DNA of 64,000 bases from Anisodus tanguticus (GCA_034509755.1 CM067551.1:11776501-11840500); one strand, 5' to 3'; counted from the stretch's first letter, positions 46,168 through 58,930 are shown. Numbers and translations are program-made. The notes: generated by a model from the sequence alone, not told the origin.

Positions 46168-47538
46168 TGTTCGAAATTTGCCTTTGGCGGGGAGGTGCGT
46201 CCACCCATGTTTGATGAATTAAACACTAGTGTTCCGCATGTTGGAGACTTTGTCTCTTCGCACATGCATGATCTACGAAGTGAGTAGATGACCGTAGGGC
46301 CAAGAATCGTCAAATTTCGTTGAGAAATGAAAGAGATATTGGTCCACCAAGTAAGGTGTTTGAGGTATGAAAATATGGTGTGGGACAAATCTACCACATC
46401 GGTGGAAATAGGAAGAATTGCTCTCTATATAAGTCTCTAATGTGGTAAAGGGTTTGGGATCCCAAGGGGTATCCCATGTGTTTAAAGGAGGGAGGACCTA
46501 GATGTGCTTGGGTTCAAGGCTAAGCCCACACGCGCGCCGCCGCCGCCCGCCCATCCCGTCCGATCCGGTCTCGGGCTCGGGTCGTGGGCTGTGGGGACTT
46601 TCTGATATTATCTTTTTAGACCCCAAATTGCTTAATATTTACAGTTTGGTCCCCAGAGTTTCTGGAAAGTTGATTTTGGAGTGACGGAAGGCTTTTCTGC
46701 CTTACCGTTGGACTGGTTTTTGGGGCATTAATCAGCCATTATTTGGCTGATTAACTCCTCCATTATCACCCTCATTCATGTCCATTATTCAACCTCTCTT
46801 GATGGCCATTAAACAGCCTCTCTAATGCCATTTACAGCCCTTCTAATGGCTATTTACAGCCATGTTGGGCAGTTGAACAACCCCTCCTCCTTGCTATATA
46901 TTGAGCATCCTTTGGCTCAATCCGTGACTGCATAATAGACAGAAACAATGAGAGAATACACACGAAAATAACAGCACATTTCAGTCACAAAAGAGTACAA
47001 AACAGTGGCCAAAATCAGTGCAATTCGTGACTGGAAAATCAGTGTAAAACAGTGAGCAAAGACCCTCATATACACAAGATATACACAACAGAGACACATT
47101 ATATACACAGATACAAACGAGGAGAGAAGATAGAAACTCTTCATTCCTTTTCCATATCTTCAGCAAGTTGATTCATATTTGTTTTATTCGGTAGACTCAA
47201 CCTATTGACTTTGTAGCGTTGAGATTAAAGTGTTGTTTTATCTTGGGAGACTATTGCCCGCTAACATAAAAGCATATATACGGGAAAATCTTGTCTTAAG
47301 GACAGAGGGCAATTCCTCGACTCAACACACAATGTTGTAACCATCCAGATTTAGTTGTTTCTTGATTTCAGGTTATCAAGATTCAAGACACAAGAAGCTT
47401 GCGGCAGTTTTGAAGATTGGCCTATTTCTTCAACAAGATTCAATTTCTGAATATTGAATATTTGTTTATCCTTTCGAATACTTGTAATAGTTATTTTGCT
47501 TTCCGTACTGCTTTATAAAGTACAATAGAGTACCAACA
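46168..47538 (+). repeat. 3' LTR (family TGTTGG...CCAACA)
   Basis: 1371 bp, a direct copy of 41080-42425. It is preceded by a purine-rich ATAAGGGAT that may serve as polypurine tract. Confidence 0.92.
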
Positions 47539-47543
47539 CTTTA

Positions 47544-49194
47544 TTAGGATACCACTACTTAATCTATATTCATTTTTAAAATTTTGTTGCACGGTTATCC
47601 AATTCAGAATTTTTTTAAATATGTGGTGTCTGAAATTATGTATAGTTGAAGTTTTGAAAAACACAATGAAACTTATTAAGCCATATATACATGAATATTA
47701 GGCAAAAATGGTAGAAGTTCAGTAAAAAATAACTTAATTTCAATCGGATGTGTCTAAATTCCAATTATATGTAACTTTAGATACCGCATATCTGAAATTA
47801 TTTCAAATGGATAAACTTACAAATTTATATGCACTACTAATATGACTCATAAAGTTGCGTATAATAAATCCATCTGATCCGACCTTTTCCCGACTCTGCT
47901 CATAACGGGAGTTTAGAGCATCGGATTGTCTTTTTACTAATATGACTTACATAGTGGTCGTGAATTCGGGTATCTGTATTCGGTCAACCTCATGCTAGAC
48001 GGCCCAAACCGAAACATGGTTACAAGCCCACGTAAATTAGACTTAGACCCCAGTTCTCTAAAAAGCCCAAAAGGGGAAAAGGTTGGAGATTTTTTTTCTT
48101 TTCATTCGAGGAAGAAAGTTTTTGGATTTGGAATTTCATGGAAGGTGGAAAAGAGAAGGCCATACATTGGAGATGAGGAAACAGAGGTCCACAAAGAATC
48201 AGTAAAACCCATGTTATGACAAAATTTTAAACCAGCAAAGGAAAAATATTCAAACAAAAAAACAAAAGGGTGTTGTTGGAAACTCAAATCCCCCAAGATA
48301 TTATCATTATCATCATTTCCATCCAAAGCCTGCAGTTGCAACCAAACAAATATGCAAATCCAAAATCTCCAGATTTTGACATTTCTTAAGTGCTTTCCAA
48401 ACCCTAGTTGTCACTCTATCTTGGTATAATCTGTTTAGCAAAGTTTTTGAGAAGTCAAAAATATTTACTCCCTCCATTTCAAATTATCTGTCATGATTTT
48501 CTTTTACACGTTTCTTAAAAATATTAATTTATAGGAAATTTTAATTATTTAACCCTTTATTGATATTTGAACAATTATAACATCACAATATTCCACAATT
48601 GAGGTTTTTGTCGTCTTCAAGAAGTAGCTACTAAAGTTTGAAATCAAAAAATTAATTAATTTTATCTTGACTTAACGAAAAATAATTTGAGATAACCATT
48701 TTCATGAATCACGACAGATAATTTGAGGCAGAGAGAGTATTTTGTTAAAATATTTATTTTAGAAAGTTAATTTATTAGATATGTTTTTTAAGGAAAAAAT
48801 GATTTTGTAAGTAGCATAAAATTTTCTTCATAAACTGAAAAAAGTAAATTTATGCACATGCATCTTTTAGATCTTGACCAAGCACAAATTATTGTACTGA
48901 TATTGACAATAATATCCTTCAAAGTGATTAGTCAAAAACAAATTATTTCTCTCCAAAATACTTTTTCAAAAAAATATTTCTAACATAAAATACTTTTTAA
49001 AATAAATAGATTTTGAAATTTGGATCAAACAAAATACTAGTATACATTGTAAATTCTATTATTCTACAAAAAAATTGATCATCGGATATTTTAACCAAGC
49101 AGAAAATTCATAAAATTCAGGAATGACCTATTTCAAAAGTGATATTTTGACCCAACTTCCTACAAATATATAAAACAACAAAGAAATCGTTCTG
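47544..49194. other. Intergenic; one MITE, one unexplained open frame
   Basis: 47992-48219 (+) and the overlapping 48341-48102 (-) are open frames of 75-79 codons without a known domain. Apart from the MITE at 48468-48737 nothing was recognised. Confidence 0.4.
48468..48737. mobile_element. Stowaway-like MITE
   Basis: 270 bp, starting CTCCCTCCATTTCAAATTAT and ending with the inverse ATAATTTGAGGCAGAGAGAG. Flanked by TA at 48466-48467 and 48738-48739. Confidence 0.87.
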
Positions 49195-49199
49195 AATTT

Positions 49200-50611
49200 T
49201 GTTGGTGCTCTATTGTACTTTATAAAGCAGTACGCGAAATAAATAACTATTACAAGTGTTCGAAAGGATAAATAAATGGTCAATCTTCAAAACTGCCTCA
49301 AGCTTGTTGTGTCTTGAATCTTGATAACCTTGCAAAACCAATGTTGAGAACTGTCGCAAGCTTGTTGTGTCTTGAATCTTGATATCCTGAAATCAAGAAA
49401 CAACTAAATCTGGATGGTTACAACGTTGTGTGTTGAGTCGAGTGATTGCACTCTGTCCTTAAGACAAGATTGCCCCGTATATATGTTTTTACGTTAGCGG
49501 GCAATAGTCTCCCAAGATAAAACAACACTTTAATCTCAACGCTACAAAGCCAATAGGTTGAACCTGCCGAATAAAACAAATATGAATCGACTTGCTGAAG
49601 ATATGGAAAAGGAAGGAAGAGATTCTATCTTCTCTTCTGTTTTGTCTCTGTGTATATAGTGTGTCTCTGTTCTGTATATCTTGTGTATATGAGGGTGTTT
49701 GGTCAGTGATTTTCGTCACTGGTTTGCAGTGTTTCTGGTCACTGTTTTGTGTCGTTTTGTTCACTGTTTTTCAGTGATTTCTAGTGTTGTTTTGCAGTCT
49801 ATATTGCTCACTGTTTTTCTCAAATTCAGTCACGAATTGAGCCAAAGAAACAGCTCAATTTATAGCAAGTAGGAGGGCAGCCCAACAACCACAAATAAGG
49901 CTGTAATGACCATTAAGTGAGGGCTGTTAATGGCATTAGAGAGGCCGATTTATGGGTGGTTTAAGGTCATGAATGTGGTCGCTCAATTGCCCAAGTAATG
50001 GGCATTAATGGAGAGTTAATCGACCAAGTAATGGCTGGTTAATGCTCCAAAACGAAGTCCAACGGTAGGCAGAAAACTTTCTGCCTACCGTTACCCCAAA
50101 ACCAACTTTCCAAAAACTCTGGGGACCAAACTGTAAAATTTTAAACTTCAGGGATCAAACTGTACATAAGGCAAAGTCCTCTAGTCCAAAAAGATAATAT
50201 CAGAAAGTCCCCACAACCCAAAGCTCGAGACGGGACGGGCGGCGCGCGTGTGGGCTTAGCCTTGAACGTAAGCACATCTAGGTCTTCCCTCCTTTAAACA
50301 CATGGGATACCCCTTGGGGTCCCAAACCCTTTACCACATTAGAGACTTATATAGAGAGCAATTCTTCCTATTGCCACCGATGTGGTAGATTTGTCCCACA
50401 CCATATTTTCATGCCTCAAACACCTTACTTCGCGGATCAATATCTCTTTCATTTCTCAACGAAATTTGACGATTCTTGGCCCTATGGTCATCTACTCACT
50501 TCGTAGATCATGCATGTGCGAAGAGACAGGATCTCCAATATGCGGAACACTAGTGTTTAATTCATCAAAGATGGGTGGACGCATCTCCCCGCCAAAGGCA
50601 AATTTCCAACA
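49200..50611 (-). mobile_element. Solo LTR of the 41.1-kb copia family, antisense
   Basis: Reverse complement of the LTR at 41080-42425, with TGTTGG and CCAACA ends, 1412 bp. AATTT is duplicated exactly at both flanks (49195-49199 and 50612-50616), so it arose by insertion of a full element and loss of its interior by LTR-LTR recombination. Confidence 0.94.
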
Positions 50612-50616
50612 AATTT

Positions 50617-52118
50617 TTCATGTCAACATAATTATTCTTATTTTTATAGTCAAACTACGTTATAACTAAGCAATCTTCGAATGTCAACTGAGCACGATCC
50701 AAGACTCAGTATGTATGTAATAGGATTGCCCCACAACGTACTTTATTAGACTTTGGATCATACCAAAATTCAAATTCCTAATGTGCACTCAATTCACATG
50801 TTATGTGTTTGTAATTTTTTAATAAAGAACCAAAGCTATGCACTCGGAGGGTGGGGGTGGGGTGGGGTAACGAACCACTAGGGCAAAATCTGTAAATTTA
50901 CCTACGCAAATGAACTTGCGATAATTTATTTTGGATAGAGCTTGTTACACCTAACAAACTTATGGAGTCACTTCAGAAGCTACGGAAGTAGAAAGGCAGA
51001 TAATTTTTTTTTGTTTTCCGCTGGTTGTTCGGTATCCGTATTGAGATCCGATTAAATTTGAGTTCGCACTGAAAATCTAGTATTGAGAGTAAAACGCTCC
51101 TAAAAAAAGACGTTTTCATACCTACAACTCGAATCCGAACATTTGATTAAGAATAAAGAAACATATCACTTAGTCACGTACCCTGGATGGTCAAATAATT
51201 TCCTTTCATAAATGAAGCAACATATTGTTTTCCCCGTTGTCGAAGGCGGAGTCGGAGTCAGAATTTGAAGTTTATGAATTCTGAATTCTAATCTTTTCAT
51301 TTATTGAGTTTTAAATTAATAATATGTACATATTTAATAGTATAAATTTTGAACGAAAACTATTGGGTTTGACAGAACTCTCAGTTAGCTCTCTCGCTCC
51401 GCCCTGACTGAAGGGCCCTACATTTTGGGTATATGCATGAACGTTCCTTTTGACACTTATCTTAACTATTTTTTCATTTCATTGATTGTTGTTGGATTTC
51501 TGATGTTGCAGCTTTGTTTCCCCTTGAATGGTAATGCATCGTACTTAATTTGTTTTTCAAAAAGTTCTCAACGAAGTTGCTTTCACATTACCTAGCTCTG
51601 TGTCCGAATGCATTAAACATTAAAACACAAATTATTCACTCTTATTATTGGCATCATGTAATCTTTTATTCATTCTTATTTATTGGCATCATGTAATCTT
51701 TTATTCATTCTTATTTATTGGCATCATGTAATCTTTTATTCACTCTCTACTTACAAAAATGTGAATTTTGGACGGATTGCTCCGCTGAATTGACTATCAG
51801 GAGGGCTTTCTATGGTAAGTTCGTCAAAAACGTGTGTGACGAGTCGGAAATGGATTCCATCGAAAATCTCTGTTACAAATTAGCGTCTTTTAATTAGTGT
51901 CACTAAAGGGCGAATCCCTCCTAAACAAATTTAAAAAGTTTCAGGCACAAGTGCATATTTAGCCAATTTTGAAATTCCCATTTAAGCCACGATCTAAGTT
52001 TATTAAATTTTCATAAGTTGTGACTTCAAACTGAAGTTGCAAAAGTCTGCATCTAAAGTTACAAATTTTATATGAAGTTTGGCATATGGCTTGTGAAAAC
52101 AAATTTTCCACGTATGCG
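50617..52118. other. Intergenic; small repeats, no gene seen
   Basis: Contains a tandem repeat (51640-51745) and a likely short element at 51245-51407 (GGCGGAGTCGGAG at one end, CTCCGCCCTGACTG at the other). No coding region. Confidence 0.45.
51640..51745. repeat. 35-bp tandem repeat, three copies
   Basis: Unit containing TTGGCATCATGTAATCTTTT, repeated at 35-base spacing (GGCATC at 51650, 51685 and 51720). Copies are nearly identical. Confidence 0.95.
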
Positions 52119-52288
52119 CAGTGGTAGAGCCAGGATTTTACTTAGGGTTTCAAAAATATAAAGAAGTAAACACATGAGAAAGTTAAGGAGGTTCAACATC
52201 TATTATATATACAATTTTTTTTTTTTAACCTTGTTTATATAGTGTAATTTTTCGCCGAACTTCCTTGCTCAACCTAGCTACGCCGCTG
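52119..52288. mobile_element. Short element with CAGTGG...CGCTG ends
   Basis: 170 bp, starting CAGTGGTAGAGCCAGGA and ending CCTAGCTACGCCGCTG. The flanks CGTATGCG and TATATGCG share six of eight bases, an eroded 8-bp duplication. Same family type as 22801-23051. Confidence 0.65.
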
Positions 52289-52412
52289 TATATGCGTCAG
52301 GTGTTTGTGTCATTGTTACCACGACCAAACTTCAACATGTATAACGATTGAAAATAGTGGTGATTGTGGGTGGTGGATGGTGATAGTTTATAATGGTGGA
52401 CGATGCCGGTAG

Positions 52413-53531
52413 TGTTGGGTATTTTTGCTCTATGGTACTTTATAAAGCAGTACGGGAAGTATATAACTATTACCAGTATTCGAAAGGATAAACAAAGATT
52501 CAATAATTCAACTAGTAATCTGAAAATTACAAGAGATCCACAAAACTGAAATTACAATTTTGTTGAAGACGGAAAAATGGAAACTATTTTTGCTGAGTCG
52601 AGTGTGGCACTCAGTCCTTAAGACAATATTGCCCCGTATGTATCCTTTATACGTCCTGGACAATTTGTCTCCCAAGATAAAACAGCAATGGAACACTTGA
52701 GCAAAGGAAACTCAAGAGCTACCGTGAAGAATATTGAGTAACGAAATGATGCTTGAAAGTTGTAAGAAGAAGAAAACTTTCTGCTTGTGGTAAGCTTCTG
52801 TATTTTTCGTGTATATTATATGTGTGTTCTTGGTGCTCAACAATGGTGTAAGGGGGTATTTATATAGGTGATGGAGGGGCTGAAAAGCGCCTCCATAATA
52901 GCCAAATAATGGCCATTATGGAGGTAGTAAAGTCACCAACATAAATGGTGAAAGACCAACGGATTTGGCCATTATAGGAGGAGTAATTTAGCCAAAATAA
53001 ATGGGCCGAATTGAGTGCTTGGCGTTTCGCTTTGGCATGTCCAAATTCTGACGTTCTGGAAACTTCAGGGACCAAACTGTACATCTTGAAACTTCAGGGA
53101 CCAAACTGTACATCTGAAAGAATTCTGGTCCGGACCGGACGGGACGGGCGGGCGGCGGTGGCGCGCGTGTGGTCTTTCCTTGAACCGAAGCACATCTAGG
53201 TCCTCCCTCCTTTAAACACATGGGATACCCTTTGGGGTCCCAAACCCCAAACCAATTTCGAGTCTTATATACACAACAATTCTTTCTTCCTCTACCGATG
53301 AGGGAGAATTGAACACAATACCACACTTTCCATGCTTCAAACACCTTACTTCGTGGACCAATATCTCTTTCATTTCTCAATGAAATTTGACGATTCTTGG
53401 CCCTACGGTTATCTACGTACTTAGTAGATCATGCATGTGTGAAGAACCGGATTCTCCAACATATGTAACACTAGTGTTTAAGCCGTTTAAGTTGGTCGGT
53501 CGCAACTCCCGCCAAAGGCTAATTTCCAACA
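52413..53531 (-). mobile_element. Second solo LTR of the same family, antisense, shortened
   Basis: TGTTGG to CCAACA, 1119 bp, more diverged from the 41.1-kb LTR than the solo at 49.2 kb and with internal deletions. GGTAG is duplicated exactly at both flanks (52408-52412 and 53532-53536). Confidence 0.92.
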
Positions 53532-53536
53532 GGTAG

Positions 53537-54720
53537 CAGTGAGTGGATTGAGTTGGTGAAAAATATACATCATAATGATTTTAAAATATTAAAATTTTGT
53601 TACAAATCTTAATCATTTAGATGTATTTAGACCCATAAGTAGTTGTGACATACAAGTACACTTAATGATTAATATTTAGATTTAAAAACACATGAAATTT
53701 AATACGGAATGATTAAGACTTTCATTTAGTGCACACAAATGAGGCCTTACGTGGTGTAAAAACAATAAAAATGGTCCTTTATATTTGTATTAAATTCAAA
53801 ATGGTCCCTTAAATATAAGTTTGTCGAAAGCAAGTATTTTTGGGCTCCACAAAAATTTAACAAACTCTAATTGTTATATTTAACAAGAAGTGCGAATTAT
53901 TTTTAACATGAACTCACAATTAAGGTGCAATGTCTGCTATTCTGGCTCTATTTCTAAAATTTAAAGTCCAATGCAACTTTTCGGGTACAATTTCTACTAC
54001 TTACTTTTTATCCTTTTTGAGGTTTGGTATAATTTTTAGTCTTGTGATTTGTGAGATTTGACAGAAGTAAATCATTTTCCCTACAATTTCGATAGAATTT
54101 CCATAAAATCTAACAAATGCAAAAAATTTAAAATATTTGACGAAAGAATTAAAACTGCTGAAAAATATATTTAAGAATCATTTTGAATCTGCTTCTACAT
54201 ATGGAGATATAATTATTGTCATTTTCTAGTTAAATAGTACTAAGTATTATTGTACTTTTTCCGTTCTCTTTTACTTATCCGCTATATATAAAAATAAATT
54301 TTCACTTTTATTTATCTTCTTTAGCATGAAAGATAAACTTTTTTTCTTATTTTACTCTAATATTAATTGCTTATTTTAAAAAAATCAAGTCTAATAAAAT
54401 TATATATCAATTAATGTGAATATTATAGTAAAATACATAATTCATTTATTAGTTCTTATGAAACGTGTAATAAAAAATAAAAAGTAAAAGTGAACGGAGG
54501 AAAAAATAGTTACTATGGTGTAAAAATAGTTATACTATGAAATATGAATGTAATAAAGTTAGTAATTTTATTTTGTTATCCCTAAAGAATGATAATTCTC
54601 AAAACCCCAACTCATAAGAAGTGCAGCTAGTATAAACCTTATCATCTACTCAATCTCCCCAGAACCAAACCCCTCTTTGTTCTCTCCACAGAGAACTACT
54701 TATCTCATTCTCTTTCCAAT
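53537..54720. other. Upstream region of TOC159
   Basis: AT-rich; contains a MITE (54255-54506). The last 100 bases are CT-rich leader-like sequence just before the TOC159 start. Confidence 0.5.
54255..54506. mobile_element. Stowaway-like MITE in TOC159 upstream region
   Basis: 252 bp, starting CTTTTTCCGTTCTCTTTTAC and ending with the inverse AAAAGTGAACGGAGGAAAAAA, flanked by TA (54253-54254 and 54507-54508). It ends about 250 bp before the start codon. Confidence 0.8.
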
Positions 54721-54759
54721 TCTATACAGTTGGGAAGCGGAGTTGTTGTTGTTGACGCT

Positions 54760-57700
54760 ATGGATTCTGAAGAAGCGACGTCGTTTCAACATGCTGTCTC
54801 TTCTCCCGTCAACAATTCTTCTTCTTCTTCTTCTCATGATACTCAAATTAAAAACGTCTCCAAAATTAATCTGGAAAATAACGACTCCCAAAGTAACAAT
54901 AACAACAATAATAGTATTGTTAGCAATAGTGATGGTAACGCCGATAATGATGGAACAACTGTGAGTGGTCAGCAAGAAAAGACTGTCACGGGCCCTGAAA
55001 ATCCCGTTCTTGCTGACCCAGATGAGGAAACCCTAGAAAAGCCCGTTTCTGAGGTTTCTATGAATGAGGGTGTTGAAAAAGTTGAGGTTTTGGGGGGAGA
55101 AAAGGGTGAAGGGGTTGTGTTGAATGAGGGTTATGGTGGGGTTGGTGATTCTGTTGTTATTGGGAATAGTTTACCTGATTCTACTGATGCCACTGAATCT
55201 CCGGGGACGGGAATCGAAAGTTCTGAGGGAAATACTCAAGAATTCGTCTCAGTTGACAAGTCAAATTCGATTGAGCAGGTGAAAGAAAGTGGTGGTGAGG
55301 TTGAAGTCGGTGCAGAGTTGAAAGAGGGTGAGGTGGGGTCCGCTAAGGAGGAGCTGAAGGGAACTGTGGAGAAAGAAAAGATACAAGAGGTTGAGGATAG
55401 GTTCATTGAGGAAGAGGCGAAGGAAACTGTGGAGAATGATGAAAAGAAAGAATTGGAAGAGGGCGAGGATAAGTCTGCTCGGGAGGAGGTTAAGGAGAGT
55501 GAAAAGAATGAAGCTTTAACTAGTGTTGCTTCATCGAGTTTGAAGGAGGCTGAGGAACCTACCTCGGTCATTGAAGAGAGTGCTATTGCTTCATCTAATT
55601 TGAAGGGGGCTGAGGAACCCACCTTGGTCGTTGAAGAGAGTGCTACCCGTAGTGATGATGCCGAAAAACCCAATAAGGCGGTTTTTGAACCGTCGGAGTC
55701 TTTGTTGGTTGAAGAAGCAGATGGTGAGAAATTTACTTCTGAAGGAGATGCAGTTGTTGATGCTATTGAAGTCAATGTCTCTGGGCCAGGGGTTGCTGTT
55801 GTTGGAGATGTGGAAGAGAGCAAGGAAGTGGAAGAACCTGTTGAAAGTACTACTGATGACAATGTGACATCAGTAAATGGTGTTGGTGAGACCACACAAC
55901 TTATTGAAGAAGTGGCTAATATGACAGTTGATGAAGAAGTAGATGTACAAAACTCTAAGCCTGCTGTGGATGATAATGTTGCAGCTGCAGAATCAAAGCC
56001 TGTGACTGATAACATTGTTGGTGCTGGAAGTGATGGAAAACTAGATTCTGGTGACGTTCAGACTGGTGATGTGGCAGCTGCTACCGAAGAAATCAAAGAA
56101 GCAGATTCTGAAACTGGTACTAAAAGTCTGGACGTGAAGGATGTTGAAGTGGAACCTGAGCAGGCAGTGTCTGAAACTATATATGCCAATGGTGACCATT
56201 CCGGAGAAAGCATTGAGGGAGATGTAGTGGAAGCTGCAGTCTCTGGTCAATCATCTGCCATATCAAGGTCAATCACTGGCGCAGAGCAAATACTGGAAGC
56301 AGATGGAGAAGCTAAAGATCAAATAGATGAAGAAGTTGACCATGAAGGCTTAATATCAGATGGAGAGACAGACGGTATGGTTTTTGGAAGCTCTGAAGCT
56401 TCCAGACAGTTTATGGAGGAGCTGGAAAGGGAATCTGGTGGTGGCTCCTATGCTGGTGCTGAGGCTTCACAGGAAATGGATGGTCAGATCGTCACCGACT
56501 CAGATGAGGAGGTTGATACTGATGAAGGAGGAGATGGGAAGGAGTTGTTCGATTCAGCTGCCTTAGCTGCCCTTTTAAAAGCAGCAACAGGTAGCGATTC
56601 TGATGGTGGCAGCATAACAATCACGTCTCAAGATGGATCAAGACTATTCTCTGTTGAACGTCCTGCTGGTCTTGGGTCATCTCTTCGGTCACTGAGGCCA
56701 GCTCCCCAATCAAACCAACCCAATCTTTTTAATCCCTCCAGTCTTCAGAACAGTGGAGAATCTGAGAACAACTTGAGTGAAGAAGAGAAGAAGAAGTTGG
56801 AGAAACTACAGCAGATTAGGGTCAAGTTTTTGAGGCTTATTCACAGGTTGGGGCTTTCTTCTGATGAGTCCATAGCTGCACAAGTTTTGTACCGGATGGC
56901 ACTTATTGCACGAAGGCAAAACAGTCCACTTTTTAGCATGGAGGCTGCCAAGATGAGAGCTCTCCAACTTGAAGCAGAGGGGAATGATGATTTGGACTTC
57001 TCTGTGAATATCCTGGTTATTGGAAAATCTGGAGTGGGTAAGAGCGCTACCATAAACTCAATCTTTGGAGAGGAAAAAACATCAATCGATGCCTTTGGAC
57101 CTGCTACCACCAGCGTGAAAGAGATTAGTGGTGTTGTAGATGGTGTTAAGATTCGGGTATTTGATACACCCAGTCTCAAGTCCTCTGTTATGGAACAGGG
57201 TTTCAATCGCAGTGTCTTGTCTTCAGTAAAGAAGTTTACTAAGAAGAACCCCCCTGATATTTTCCTCTATGTTGATCGGCTGGATGCCCAGACTAGAGAT
57301 CTCAATGATCTTCCTATGCTGAAGACTATCACAACTTGTCTTGGCCCTTCAATATGGCGAAGTGCGATAGTCACCCTCACACATGGAGCTTCTGCACCTC
57401 CAGATGGACCTTCTGGATCCCCTTTAAGTTATGAGGTGTTTGTTACTCAAAGGTCTCATGTTGTTCAGCAGTCAATCGGGCAAGCAGTAGGCGATTTACG
57501 AATGATGAGTCCAAGTTTGATGAATCCTGTCTCTCTGGTAGAAAATCATCCATCTTGTAGGAAGAACAGGGAAGGACAGAAGATACTACCTAATGGCCAG
57601 ATCTGGAGGCCACAATTACTGCTATTATCATACTCAATGAAGATCTTATCCGAAGCAAGTGCACTTTCAAAGCCTGAAGATCCATTCGATCACCGTAAGC

Positions 57701-58930
57701 TCTTTGGTTTCGCACACGCTCACCGCCTCTTCCCTACCTGCTTTCTTCAATGTTGCAGTCACGTGCGCATCCAAAGCTTTCTGCCGAGCAAGGTGGTGAT
57801 AATGGTGATTCCGACATTGACTTGGATGATTTGTCAGACTCTGACCAAGAAGAAGATGAGTACGACCAGCTTCCTTCCTTTAAGCCTCTTCGGAAGGCTC
57901 AGATCGCTAAGCTCAGCAAAGAACAGCGGAAGGCGTATTTTGAGGAGTATGACTATAGGGTTAAGCTCCTTCAGAAGAAACAGTTTAGAGAAGAGTTAAG
58001 AAGAATGAAAGAAATGAAATATAACAAGGGAAAAGAGGCGGCAATTGAGTACGGTTATGCAGAGGAAGAAGCTGATGGAGGTGCAGCAGCTCCTGTAGCA
58101 GTCCCCTACCTGACATGGTCCTCCCGCCTTCTTTTGATAGCGATAATCCCGCCTACAGGTACCGCTTTTTGGAGCCCACATCACAGTTCCTTGCAAGGCC
58201 TGTTCTGGACACGCATGGTTGGGATCATGATTGTGGCTATGATGGTGTTAACGTGGAACAGAGTTTAGCCATTGCAACTCGTTTCCCTGCTGCAGTTACT
58301 GTGCAAGTAACCAAAGATAAGAAGGATTTCAGTATCAATTTGGACTCTTCTATCTCTGCTAAGCACGGAGAAAATGGATCAACCATGGCTGGCTTTGATA
58401 TTCAAAGCATAGGAAAACAACTTGCGTATATTGTCCGAGGAGAAACCAAATTCAAAAACTTTAAGAAGAACAAGACTTCTGGTGGAATTTCAGTTACATT
58501 TCTAGGTGAAAATGTGGTTACTGGACTTAAAGTTGAAGATCAAATCACCTTAGGCAAGCAATACGTTCTAGTTGGCAGCGCTGGCACTGTTCGATCCCAG
58601 AGTGACACAGCATATGGTGCGAACTTTGAACTTCAGAGGAGGGAGGCAAATTTTCCAATTGGTCAGGTGCAATCGACATTGTCTATGTCTGTCATAAAGT
58701 GGAGAGGTGATTTGGCTCTAGGGTTCAACAGTATGGCGCAATTCTCTGTGGGACGTAATTCGAAGGTAGCTGTTCGAGCAGGTATCAATAACAAGCTCAG
58801 CGGGCAAGTAACTGTGAGGACAAGCAGTTCAGACCAGCTTTCTCTTGCACTTACTGCTATTATTCCAACTGCTATTGCCATCTACAGGAAGCTTTGGCCT
58901 GATGCTGGCGAGAAGTACTCAATCTACTAA
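54760..58930 (+). CDS. TOC159: TOC159, chloroplast outer-envelope preprotein receptor GTPase (two frameshifts)
   Basis: The receptor recognises transit peptides of photosynthetic preproteins at the TOC complex with TOC34 and TOC75. Start ATG is 54760 (MDSEEATSFQ); an upstream TTG in the same frame is not a plant start. Domains: an acidic A-domain (residues ~1-740, Glu/Ser/Val-rich), a G-domain with P-loop GKSGVGKSAT near residue 755, DTPS and THG motifs, and the C-terminal M-domain ending YSIY. No intron. The reading frame shifts twice: at about 57711 (after KLFGF) and at about 58105 (after PVAV). Each break is explained by one missing C, and the protein matches the family on both sides. With both corrected, the length would be about 1390 residues, a little shorter than the Arabidopsis and pea proteins. 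As given, translation ends at 57999 and lacks the M-domain. Either a sequence error or a young pseudogene. Confidence 0.95.
55528..55647 (+). repeat. In-frame 60-bp tandem duplication in TOC159 A-domain
   Basis: 55528-55587 and 55588-55647 encode ASSSLKEAEEPTSVIEESAI and ASSNLKGAEEPTLVVEESAT. Confidence 0.92.

Larger units (their letters stand above)
41080..47538 (+). mobile_element. Copia-type LTR retrotransposon, LTR-complete, decayed interior
   Basis: Two long direct repeats (41080-42425 and 46168-47538), both with TGTT...CCAACA ends, enclose 3.74 kb. The 5-bp sequence CTTTA is duplicated exactly at both flanks (41075-41079 and 47539-47543). The interior order is gag-like (42469-42765), integrase pieces (43525-44090), start of RT (about 44340-44460) and RNase H pieces (about 45100-45280), so it is copia-type. 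The interior is far more degraded than the LTRs and shorter than an autonomous element: the RT catalytic region is missing and no frame exceeds about 120 codons. No clear primer-binding site follows the left LTR. Confidence 0.93.

Noticed and set aside
46155..46397. Recurring ~80-codon frames in the LTRs (MVDLSHTIF...)
   Set aside because: Present in three of the four LTR copies in the sense opposite to the element, with no domain and no conserved start context. It is LTR sequence that happens to be open.
55236..56015. Minus-strand Ser/Thr-rich open frame of 259 codons
   Set aside because: Antisense shadow of the TOC159 acidic domain, where Glu and Val codons read backwards give Ser and Thr.
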